A stretch of DNA of 64,000 nt from Collimonas fungivorans Ter331 (GTDB lineage: Bacteria > Pseudomonadota > Gammaproteobacteria > Burkholderiales > Burkholderiaceae_D). The first letter of the stretch is position 1, and each line of letters begins with the position of its first letter. The stretch is from contig NC_015856.1 in NCBI RefSeq assembly GCF_000221045.1, forward strand, positions 3,926,542 to 3,990,541, read 5' to 3'. The notes under the pieces were generated by a model. The model made no database searches, was not told the DNA's origin, and saw only the letters and a program-made list of their open reading frames with translations. The translations under genes and the position numbers were made by a program. This document shows, piece by piece, positions 17,184 through 23,255 of the stretch.

Positions 17184-17393
17184 CTAATTATCAGCAGGGC
17201 CAAAAGCTTCTTCATTCAATTCGTACCTCGTCACTGCGCCGGATAGGGCTTTTTCGATGGCCCTGCAGCGGCGTGGCGGGACGAGCCCTTTTTCGACCCA
17301 CTTCTGGACCGCTTGAGGACTGACACGAACCAATTTGCCTAAAGCGGTCTGGCTTCCGGCGAGACGTACGGCTTTAGCAATTCCAAGTTCCAT
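17184..17393 (-). CDS. Cro-like repressor (YdaS-type HTH)
   Basis: 69 residues. The HTH spans GSQTALGKLVRVSPQAVQKWVEKG, written here in outline, and is followed by PPRRCRAIEKALSG, the YdaS/Cro pattern. Divergent from the CI-type gene across a 104-bp operator region. Expected to repress CI and early promoters and favour lytic growth. The HTH shares the string VSPQAVQKW with CI, consistent with binding related operators. Confidence 0.88.
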   Translation of the reverse strand: MELGIAKAVRLAGSQTALGKLVRVSPQAVQKWVEKGLVPPRRCRAIEKALSGAVTRYELNEEAFGPADN

Positions 17394-17497
17394 AATTTGG
17401 CCTATAGGTTATTACAACCACAGGTTACAACAGCGTGCACGCTTTTACAACTTAAATTTGCAGTGCGTGTTACAACGTTTACTTGTAATCTCGCGGG
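17394..17497. promoter_or_regulatory. CI/Cro operator region
   Basis: TTACAAC occurs at 17,412, 17,425, 17,445 and 17,470, and TTACAA (17,470) faces TTGTAA (17,483) as a dyad with a 7-base spacer. The element lies exactly between the divergent repressors. It must also hold both early promoters, which I cannot place with confidence. Confidence 0.75.
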
Positions 17498-18178
17498 ATG
17501 AATACAATGGCCAACAGAATTGCAGAAGCACTTGAGAGGAAGGGCGGCAACCAGTCAGAGATGGCTAGATACGTCGGCGTCAGCCCTCAAGCTGTACAAA
17601 AATGGATCGCGGGCGAATCAGAGCCACGCGGGAAAAATCTCGACTTGGCTGCCGAATTCCTTGGCACATCACCTGCCATCCTCAAATTCGGCGATAAGAT
17701 AGGCAACGCGTTGCCCAAGGACTACAAAAACGTCGTGGTTTTTGATCCTGACAACCAGGACTACATTGAAATTCGGAGAGTGAAGTTGAAACTTTCGGCT
17801 GGGATTACTGGATTTACTACTGAGTCGGCAGAGGATTTTGGGCGTCCAATTAGTTTTCGCCGTGAGTGGTTCATTAAGAAGGGCTATTCGCCTGACAGGC
17901 TTGTCGCAATTGACGTCAAGGGAGACAGCATGGAGCCGACTATGTCCGATGGTGATACCGTGGTGATTAACACGGCAGATGTTATCCCAAAAAATGGCGA
18001 AACCTTTGCTGTGAACTATGAAGGTGAAGGCGTCATCAAGCGCCTTGCACGCGACTTCGGAAGATGGTTTTTATCGTCCGACAATCCAGATCAGCGTCGC
18101 TATCATCGCCAGGAATGCAGCACCGGGTCGTGCATCATCATCGGCAAAGTCATTTTGCTTCAAAGAGAAACTATCTAA
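17498..18178 (+). CDS. CI-type repressor with S24 self-cleavage domain
   Basis: 226 residues. HTH at ~19-40 (QSEMARYVGVSPQAVQKW). Ala101-Gly102 is the likely autocleavage site; Ser144 in VKGDSMEPT and Lys181 in EGVIKRL form the catalytic dyad of the LexA/S24 peptidase fold. It should hold the prophage silent and be inactivated through RecA on DNA damage. ATG at 17,498 or 17,507 is possible; neither has a strong ribosome site. Confidence 0.94.
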   Translation: MNTMANRIAEALERKGGNQSEMARYVGVSPQAVQKWIAGESEPRGKNLDLAAEFLGTSPAILKFGDKIGNALPKDYKNVVVFDPDNQDYIEIRRVKLKLSAGITGFTTESAEDFGRPISFRREWFIKKGYSPDRLVAIDVKGDSMEPTMSDGDTVVINTADVIPKNGETFAVNYEGEGVIKRLARDFGRWFLSSDNPDQRRYHRQECSTGSCIIIGKVILLQRETI

Positions 18179-18502
18179 GACTTTTCTGCTGTTATCTCGT
18201 CATTGAGATATTTTACTATCCGATTTTTCCAAAAGGATAGTCTTCTATCCATATAACCTAACCAGTACTGTTGCCGTTCACTAGTAAATCCCCCCGAATT
18301 CACTAGTGCGCACGTTAGCTGGCGCAGTATGTCTTGTAATCCTCCCTTCTCTTATATCTCGCAATTCAGCGGATAAAAACGCTTGCCGATATTTTTCGCC
18401 CATTTCTACAACTTTTAGTTGATATTACGATTTTATTGATGTAACCTTTAGTTGTAGTTAGTTGAAACCGATTGCAACTAAGAGAACCCACGGAGCAGCA
18501 AA
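18179..18502. promoter_or_regulatory. Non-coding region with TTAGTTG repeats before the rightward operon
   Basis: About 320 bases without a convincing gene, AT-richer than its surroundings. TTAGTTG occurs at 18,415, 18,448 and 18,458 and inverted (CAACTAA) at 18,475, close to the start of the next gene. This probably holds a separate promoter and operator for the DGR-containing early operon; the controlling protein is unknown. Confidence 0.55.
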
Positions 18503-18727
18503 ATGAGAAAAAAGGCGATCAACGCAGCACATATTGCAAATTTCCAGCAAGAGCAAGTAAGCCAATCCAGAGGTGATCAAACTAGTCGCCGCTATCAAGC
18601 ACTGATCGGCCTTGTCACCGGGCGGCATGCTCAGCAGTTCTTAGCGGATATGTCTTGGGACGGTCGCGCACCAACTCAGCATGAGCTTGAGGCTCATCTC
18701 GACAAGATGATTGGTGCCACAGCATGA
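18503..18727 (+). CDS. Hypothetical phage protein, first gene of rightward operon
   Basis: 74 residues, starting MRKKAINAAHIANFQQEQ, preceded by GGAG 8 bases upstream. Soluble and charged; no family recognised. Its stop overlaps the next start (ATGA at 18,724). It opens a tightly packed run of small genes leading to the DGR. Confidence 0.65.
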   Translation: MRKKAINAAHIANFQQEQVSQSRGDQTSRRYQALIGLVTGRHAQQFLADMSWDGRAPTQHELEAHLDKMIGATA

Positions 18728-18861
18728 CCTACGTCGTCACCAGCGTGACGGCCACTGGCCGCACTACCTACATAGCCATCGGAGACCGCGATGCGCTGAT
18801 GGATGCAGCATACAACTCGCCTGGCGTCTTGGGTGTTTCTGTCATTGCGAGAGCGCAATGA
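18724..18861 (+). CDS. Small hypothetical phage protein (45 aa)
   Basis: MTYVVTSVTATGRTTYIAIG then DRDALMDAAYNSPGVLGVSV and ARAQ: a compact beta-alpha pattern of a type common among small phage early proteins. The gene overlaps both neighbours by 4 bases (ATGA), which strongly supports that it is real. Function unknown. Confidence 0.6.
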   Translation: MTYVVTSVTATGRTTYIAIGDRDALMDAAYNSPGVLGVSVIARAQ

Positions 18862-18959
18862 GAACTTTCTACCACCTGTACAAATTCTACCGCCGCGGCG
18901 GATCGCGAATTATTCCTGCAATCAAGCGTGCTTCCCGCGTTTGGAAAAGCGGGTTCTAG
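18858..18959 (+). CDS. Very small basic hypothetical protein (33 aa)
   Basis: Begins MRTFYHLYKFYRRGGSRIIP; about one third of residues are Arg or Lys. Start overlaps the previous stop (ATGA), the main evidence for coding. The basic, aromatic character could suit nucleic-acid or membrane binding; nothing specific is known. Confidence 0.45.
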   Translation: MRTFYHLYKFYRRGGSRIIPAIKRASRVWKSGF

Positions 18960-18980
18960 TCTCACTACTGAGCATGCGCC

Positions 18981-19172
18981 ATGCCAGCCCGCATCCAACC
19001 TGATCGAGCCGCACTGGAAATTGCACATCGCATGCTGTTTTCCACATTGTCGCTGGACGAGATGTTGATGCACCCAGCGCACAAGCTGATTGTAGAAACC
19101 GTCGCCCGTCGGCACATGCAGCGCCGCGAACGATTGGACGTAAAAAAGCTGCAGGCAAACGACCGCGACTAA
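18981..19172 (+). CDS. Small hypothetical phage protein (63 aa)
   Basis: Starts MPARIQPDRAALEIAHRMLF and is helical throughout, with an Arg/Lys-rich C-terminus. In line with its neighbours and separated by short gaps. No family recognised and no clear ribosome site, so coding is moderately likely. Confidence 0.5.
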   Translation: MPARIQPDRAALEIAHRMLFSTLSLDEMLMHPAHKLIVETVARRHMQRRERLDVKKLQANDRD

Positions 19173-19199
19173 TCGCACCACTTCCATCATGGAGTAATC

Positions 19200-19382
19200 A
19201 TGCAGATCAAAGTAGACGACGCAGTGAAACACCATAACTACCCCATCGGTACTGTTAAAGCCATTCTTCGCAACATCGCCAACGGCCAAGAATTCGGTAT
19301 CGTCGAATTGCACGGTTACCCGAACGGATCGCTGCAAAGTATTCCTATAGCTGAGTTGACCCTCGATCAGGCTAACGGCTGA
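19200..19382 (+). CDS. Small hypothetical phage protein (60 aa)
   Basis: Starts MQIKVDDAVKHHNYPIGTVK and contains VGDxV-like beta strands in the style of small SH3-fold or KOW-like domains (HGYPNGSLQSIPIAELTL). ATGGAG lies about 8 bases before the ATG. The next gene starts 2 bases after its stop. Function unknown; nucleic-acid binding is a guess from the fold pattern. Confidence 0.6.
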   Translation: MQIKVDDAVKHHNYPIGTVKAILRNIANGQEFGIVELHGYPNGSLQSIPIAELTLDQANG

Positions 19383-19384
19383 TT

Positions 19385-19789
19385 ATGAGCACCTCCAAGC
19401 CACGTCGCAACAAGGCCTACAAGCCGCGCTCGGTTCGCATCCCGATGATGCCTGAGACACGTAACAGCCTGGCGTTGGAATTGCACCTGGCGACAGAGGC
19501 ACTGATCGCCGTACCGTCGCCAGATACATACAACCAGTTGTCAATGATGCTGGCTGCGCTGCGCAGAGCCGGGGCAATGGATGTCTCTATCGATCAAGCC
19601 AGCGACGCCATGCTTTCTATCTGCGATCGCTTTGACCGCGTCGGCAAGGTAGGTGTAGCGGAATCCGAAGCAGCAATCCTGCGCCAAGCTGCCGGCGGTA
19701 TCGACCGCCAGATCGGCACAGTACCAATGAACAAATTTAAGCAATCCGTTGCAGACGTATCCGCGTTCTGCATGGCCATCGGCGCATGA
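19385..19789 (+). CDS. Hypothetical phage protein (134 aa)
   Basis: Starts MSTSKPRRNKAYKPRSVRIP. A basic N-terminus is followed by an all-helical domain; proteins with this opening recur in Burkholderiales prophage early regions. It lies directly upstream of the first DGR target gene, in the same operon. No motif assigns a function. Confidence 0.7.
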   Translation: MSTSKPRRNKAYKPRSVRIPMMPETRNSLALELHLATEALIAVPSPDTYNQLSMMLAALRRAGAMDVSIDQASDAMLSICDRFDRVGKVGVAESEAAILRQAAGGIDRQIGTVPMNKFKQSVADVSAFCMAIGA

Positions 19790-19812
19790 GTGCCACAACC
19801 CAAGGAGTCAAC

Positions 19813-20421
19813 ATGCATCAGATCCACATCAAAGAATTGCCAGCCCTTTGTGCCGCGCTTGCCGGCGGCTATTTCGGCGGCTTATTTCGCATCGACGGCA
19901 AACTGTACGCCAACATCGTCGCCGGCCATGAAGGTGAACTCACCGGCGCCTGGAACAAGTCACTCAAGACGGTAGAAGCTGCCCGCAGCTACAGCGACGG
20001 ACTGGCCAACACCGACGCCATGGTCGCTGCCGGCAGCAAGTTGGCGAATGCAGCGCGATCACTGCGCATCGGCGGCTTTGATGACTGGCATATCGGCGCG
20101 CGCGACGTCGTCGAGCTGATGTATCGCCATTTCAAGCCCGGCACCTGTGCGGAAAACATGTACCGTGCCGGCGACAACCCTAGCAGCGTTCCACCTGGCT
20201 ATCCATACACCAAACAATCCCCGGTGCAGGCCTCTGACCCAGCATTTCAAGAAGGCGGCCCGGAGGCACTGGAGGACAGCTGGTACTGGTCGTCTACGCA
20301 GGACGCCGCCCTCCCCGACTATGCATGGATGCAGTACTTCGACAATGGCTACCAGGACAACAACCGCAAGTCGAATGAGTACAGAGCTCGTGCTGTCCGC
20401 AGATTATTAGTCATTGAGTAA
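19813..20421 (+). CDS. DGR target protein 1, DUF1566/C-type-lectin-like
   Basis: 202 residues from the ATG at 19,813, which has AAGGAG 5 bases upstream; an in-frame ATG at 19,786 lacks a site. DDWHIGARDVVELMY and WYWSSTQ mark the DUF1566/formylglycine-type lectin fold of DGR targets. The last ~37 variable residues (162-198) are VR1, ending RARAVRRLLVIE. No signal peptide, so the displayed lectin would be cytoplasmic or packaged. Variable residues should line the ligand-binding face. Ligand unknown. First of three tandem targets sharing the same C-terminus. Confidence 0.9.
   Translation: MHQIHIKELPALCAALAGGYFGGLFRIDGKLYANIVAGHEGELTGAWNKSLKTVEAARSYSDGLANTDAMVAAGSKLANAARSLRIGGFDDWHIGARDVVELMYRHFKPGTCAENMYRAGDNPSSVPPGYPYTKQSPVQASDPAFQEGGPEALEDSWYWSSTQDAALPDYAWMQYFDNGYQDNNRKSNEYRARAVRRLLVIE
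20297..20404 (+). repeat. DGR variable repeat VR1
   Basis: 108 bp aligned without gaps to the TR at 22,029-22,136. Eight differences, every one at a template A (4 to G, 3 to T, 1 to C). The final ~32 bases (from about GAGTACAGAGC to GCAGAT) are identical, the expected initiation-of-homing end. Confidence 0.96.
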
Positions 20422-20441
20422 TTCAGTAATTTAACCATCTG

Positions 20442-20456
20442 CCGGGCGCAGCCCGG
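20442..20456 (+). other. Hairpin downstream of VR1
   Basis: CCGGGC-GCA-GCCCGG, a perfect 6-bp stem 37 bases after VR1. The same element follows VR2 and VR3. Comparable hairpins 3' of VR assist target recognition in the Bordetella phage BPP-1 DGR. A T-rich tract follows, so it could also act as a weak terminator. Confidence 0.75.
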
Positions 20457-20483
20457 ATCGTTTTAATTTTTTAGAGGTGTTTC

Positions 20484-21002
20484 ATGCACAACGTACTCGA
20501 ATTTGAACTACATGGCGCCAAGGTATCGATCCCAGCGGCCAATCTCATAAGCCATTGGCTGGATAAGGCCGGGCTTCCTCGCAATGCGCTGCAGCAGAAT
20601 ATGCTCACCCCACCTCGTATCGGCGCCACATGGATCGGCCAAGGCGGAATCTACGCGGGCATTCTGCGTGGTGAAAATGGCGCACCTGATTACCACCTGA
20701 TCCACGCCACAGTCGAGCATGAAATGGTCGACATGAACTGGGTCCAGGCAAGTGAAAAAGCCGCTGCGCATATCGATGGCCATTCAGATTGGTCGCTTCC
20801 GAATCGCCGCGAGGCTCGCCTGCTGTACATCAATTCGCCAGACGGCTTCGACACTAGCGGATGGTATTGGACGTCAGCGCAGGGCGCCGCCTACCCCGAC
20901 TTTGCATGGGTGCAGTACTTCGTCCATGGCAACCAGCTCGACGGCCACAAGTCGGTTGAGTACAGAGCTCGTGCTGTCCGCAGATTATTAGTCATTGAGT
21001 AA
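20484..21002 (+). CDS. DGR target protein 2, DUF1566/C-type-lectin-like
   Basis: 172 residues with AGAGGTG before the ATG. N-terminal ~55 residues are unlike targets 1 and 3. From IYAGILRGENGAPDYHLI on, the scaffold matches target 3 (GQPDYHLVLL), then DWSLPNRREARLLY and WYWTSAQ. VR2 forms residues ~132-167. With 16 A-directed changes from the template it is the most diversified of the three. No signal peptide or membrane helix. Ligand unknown. Confidence 0.9.
   Translation: MHNVLEFELHGAKVSIPAANLISHWLDKAGLPRNALQQNMLTPPRIGATWIGQGGIYAGILRGENGAPDYHLIHATVEHEMVDMNWVQASEKAAAHIDGHSDWSLPNRREARLLYINSPDGFDTSGWYWTSAQGAAYPDFAWVQYFVHGNQLDGHKSVEYRARAVRRLLVIE
20878..20985 (+). repeat. DGR variable repeat VR2
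   Basis: 108 bp, gap-free against the TR. Sixteen differences, all at template A (8 to G, 6 to T, 2 to C). The 3' invariant end matches the TR to GCAGAT. Confidence 0.96.
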
Positions 21003-21022
21003 TTTAGTAATTTAACCATCTG

Positions 21023-21037
21023 CCGGGCGTAGCCCGG
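21023..21037 (+). other. Hairpin downstream of VR2
   Basis: CCGGGC-GTA-GCCCGG, 37 bases after VR2. Same stem as after VR1 with a one-base loop change, followed by a T run. Confidence 0.75.
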
Positions 21038-21061
21038 ATCGTAATTTTTTTTGGAGTCGCC

Positions 21062-21439
21062 ATGAGCAAAGCGCAATGGATGAAAGAAAACATCAAAAAG
21101 GGTGAGCAATACGCCGGCATCATTCTTAGTAATAACGGGCAACCCGACTACCACCTGGTATTACTGAGCGCTACGCCAGGCGGCCGCTTGACATGGGGTA
21201 AGGCCAAGGAATGGGCCAGCACCGTCGGCGGTGAGCTACCGACTCGCAATGAGCAATCACTTCTTTTCGCCAATCTTAAGCACGAGTTTGAAGCTGCCTG
21301 GTACTGGTCTAGTGAGCAGAACGCCGCCAGCCCCGACTATGCATGGATGCAGGACTTCGGCTATGGCGACCAGTACTACAGCCACGAGTCGTATGAGTAC
21401 AGAGCTCGTGCTGTCCGCAGATTATTAATCATTGAGTAA
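21062..21439 (+). CDS. DGR target protein 3, minimal DUF1566/C-type-lectin-like
   Basis: 125 residues with GGAG before the ATG; the shortest target, essentially the lectin domain alone. Markers: GEQYAGIILSNNGQPDYHLV, LTWGKAKEWASTVGGELPTR, AWYWSSEQ, then VR3 (residues ~85-121) and RARAVRRLLIIE. ELPTRNEQSLLFANL is the conserved DUF1566 loop. The family occurs as DGR targets in several proteobacterial phages. No export signal. Role unknown. Confidence 0.9.
   Translation: MSKAQWMKENIKKGEQYAGIILSNNGQPDYHLVLLSATPGGRLTWGKAKEWASTVGGELPTRNEQSLLFANLKHEFEAAWYWSSEQNAASPDYAWMQDFGYGDQYYSHESYEYRARAVRRLLIIE
21316..21422 (+). repeat. DGR variable repeat VR3
   Basis: 107 bp, gap-free against the TR. Eleven differences, all at template A (7 to G, 4 to T). 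Identity to the TR begins at GCAGAACGCCGCC, including two A positions still unmutated. Confidence 0.96.
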
Positions 21440-21460
21440 TTCAGTAATTTAACAAACTCA

Positions 21461-21473
21461 CGGGCGCAGCCCG
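21461..21473 (+). other. Hairpin downstream of VR3
   Basis: CGGGC-GCA-GCCCG, one base pair shorter than the VR1 and VR2 versions because the flanking C is A. It lies 38 bases after VR3. Confidence 0.7.
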
Positions 21474-21489
21474 GATCGATTTTTTCAGC

Positions 21490-21885
21490 ATGGCTATCCA
21501 CCACCAATTACCGATTTATAAAGCGGCCTACGGTCTGCTCAAGCTGATGACGACCATCACCAAGAATATGCCAAAGGATTTCAAGGCATCGATTGGTGGC
21601 GAGATTCGCAGCCTGTGCGTCCAAAGCGTAATCCTGATCGCCCGCGCTAATGCGGCGCAGGACAAGGCCCCACACCTGACGACGTTGCTGGAGCATATCC
21701 ACGCCGCCGAGATTCTACTTCGCTTGTCGCAAGACATGCGATTCATCTCGACCGGCCAATACGCTACCGCTATCAGTCTGACGGATGTGATCGGTAAACA
21801 GGCCAATGGATGGCGTAAGTCCGCAATAGTACCAGCGCCCGTCACATCACCGCCAAGGCAGTCATGTCAGAGCGAAATTTTCTAA
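21490..21885 (+). CDS. avd: DGR accessory variability determinant (Avd)
   Basis: 131 residues, all helical (four-helix bundle pattern), starting MAIHHQLPIYKAAYGLLKLM and containing TKNMPKDFKASIGGEIRSL. This is the Avd signature: a small basic protein that forms a ring-like pentamer, binds the RT and template RNA, and is needed for mutagenic cDNA synthesis. It lies between the last target and the TR, as in BPP-1. No strong ribosome site precedes the ATG. The C-terminal ~20 residues are less conserved-looking. Confidence 0.92.
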   Translation: MAIHHQLPIYKAAYGLLKLMTTITKNMPKDFKASIGGEIRSLCVQSVILIARANAAQDKAPHLTTLLEHIHAAEILLRLSQDMRFISTGQYATAISLTDVIGKQANGWRKSAIVPAPVTSPPRQSCQSEIF

Positions 21886-22028
21886 TCTGGTCATGCCGCT
21901 GGGTAGCGAACTGCTGCCCACCGCTATGCGCATCACAGATACCACCGGGACACGCCGGCAGGTCTGGCGCAGTTTCTTTGCTGATCGGCTCACGCCTTCG
22001 GCAGATCGACGTAGATAGCATGAAAAAC

Positions 22029-22136
22029 CGCAGAACGCCGCCAACCCCGACTATGCATGGATGCAGAACTTCAACAATGGCAACCAGAACAACAACCACA
22101 AGTCGAATGAGTACAGAGCTCGTGCTGTCCGCAGAT
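22029..22136 (+). repeat. DGR template repeat (TR)
   Basis: 108 bp matching VR1-VR3 except at adenines. In the target frame it would encode Asn-rich text (NAANPDYAWMQNFNNGNQ...), because AAY codons give the widest amino-acid choice under A mutagenesis. It has 36 adenines by my count, 22 in the central block. The TR lies 143 bp after avd, and its 3' end overlaps the likely RT start. In the RT frame the TR has no stop codon. Confidence 0.96.
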
Positions 22137-23255
22137 CAGAACGGTACTACCCCGAGTCATGCTGATTTTTCTATTACTGAATTGGCACAAGCTTATTTTG
22201 ACTGCCGTCAGAGCAAGCGCAATACCCCTAATGCACTGGCATTCGAGCAGGATCTTGAACGCAATTTGACCCGGCTTTACGCTGAGCTGGTCGATGGCTC
22301 ATACAAACCAGGACAATCTATTTGCTTCGTCGTCACGCGCCCTAAGCCGCGGGAAGTCTGGGCGGCCGATTTCCGTGACCGCGTGGTGCACCACCTGTTG
22401 TATAACCGTATTTCCCCACGTTTTTATGCGGCATTTATCAAGGATACCTGCGCCTGCATTCCGGGGCGCGGCACCATGTATGCAGCCCAGCGCCTGGAAG
22501 CGAAGATCCGCAGCGCTACCGAGAACTGGTCGAAGCCTGTCTGGTACCTGAAATGCGACCTCGCCAATTTCTTCGTCAGCATCGATAAAAATGTGCTGCA
22601 CAAACAGATCGCTGTTCGGGTGACGGAACCATGGTGGATGAGGCTTGCTGAAACGATCCTGTTTCACGATCCGCGCCAGAACTATCAGCTGCGCGGAGCA
22701 TCTGCTCTGATCGAGCTCGTGCCACCACACAAGCGCCTGACCAATCAGCCGGCACATCTTGGCCTGCCGATCGGTAACCTTTCATCGCAATTTTTTGCCA
22801 ACATTTACCTTGATGCGCTCGACCAGCATGTCAAGCACCAGGTACGAGCCCGGCATTACATCCGTTATGTCGATGACTTCATCCTGCTACACGAATCCCC
22901 GCAATGGCTCAACGCGGCGCTTGCAGACATCAACGCTTTCCTCCCGGACGTGCTGCATACCAACCTGAATCCCACCAAGACTATCTTGCAACCCGTAGAT
23001 CGCGGCGTCGACTTCGTCGGCCATGTTATCAAACCATGGTTCAGCAGAACGCGGCCGCGCACAGTACGCCAGGCTGTCTCTCGAATCGGAAGCATGGATT
23101 CAGCTGATGTTTTCACGTCAGCTAACAGCTATTTCGGGCTACTGCGCCAGGCTGGAAGCAGCCACATGGATCGGACGAAAATCGCTAAGGCCGTCATGCG
23201 CCGCGGGCATTCTGTCGATAAGCAATTCACCAAAACATTTAGGAAATCAATATGA
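22107..23255 (+). CDS. DGR reverse transcriptase
   Basis: 382 residues if started at ATG 22,107; the frame is open from ATG 21,864 (463 aa, with AAGG upstream) and a TTG exists at 22,182, so the start is uncertain. Homology begins near ITELAQAYFDCRQSKRN. RT motifs (numbered from 22,107): CDLANFF with Asp151, LPIGNLSSQ at 221-228 (the IGxxxSQ box of DGR RTs), and YVDD at 254-257. It copies TR RNA into A-mutagenised cDNA with Avd. No maturase or group II domain. The stop overlaps the methyltransferase start. Confidence 0.95.
   Translation: MSTELVLSADQNGTTPSHADFSITELAQAYFDCRQSKRNTPNALAFEQDLERNLTRLYAELVDGSYKPGQSICFVVTRPKPREVWAADFRDRVVHHLLYNRISPRFYAAFIKDTCACIPGRGTMYAAQRLEAKIRSATENWSKPVWYLKCDLANFFVSIDKNVLHKQIAVRVTEPWWMRLAETILFHDPRQNYQLRGASALIELVPPHKRLTNQPAHLGLPIGNLSSQFFANIYLDALDQHVKHQVRARHYIRYVDDFILLHESPQWLNAALADINAFLPDVLHTNLNPTKTILQPVDRGVDFVGHVIKPWFSRTRPRTVRQAVSRIGSMDSADVFTSANSYFGLLRQAGSSHMDRTKIAKAVMRRGHSVDKQFTKTFRKSI

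Noticed and set aside
20297-22136. VR/TR copies as ordinary gene duplication or assembly error
   Set aside because: Differences occur only at template adenines; ordinary divergence or misassembly would not show this bias.
22029-22136. TR as remnant of a fourth target gene
   Set aside because: Asn-rich in the target frame, lacks the shared 3' block with hairpin and a start, and lies between avd and RT as expected for a template.
22107-23255. RT as a group II intron, retron or abortive-infection RT
   Set aside because: IGxxxSQ rather than QGxxxSP box, no maturase or retron ncRNA context, and adjacent TR, VRs and Avd make it a DGR RT.
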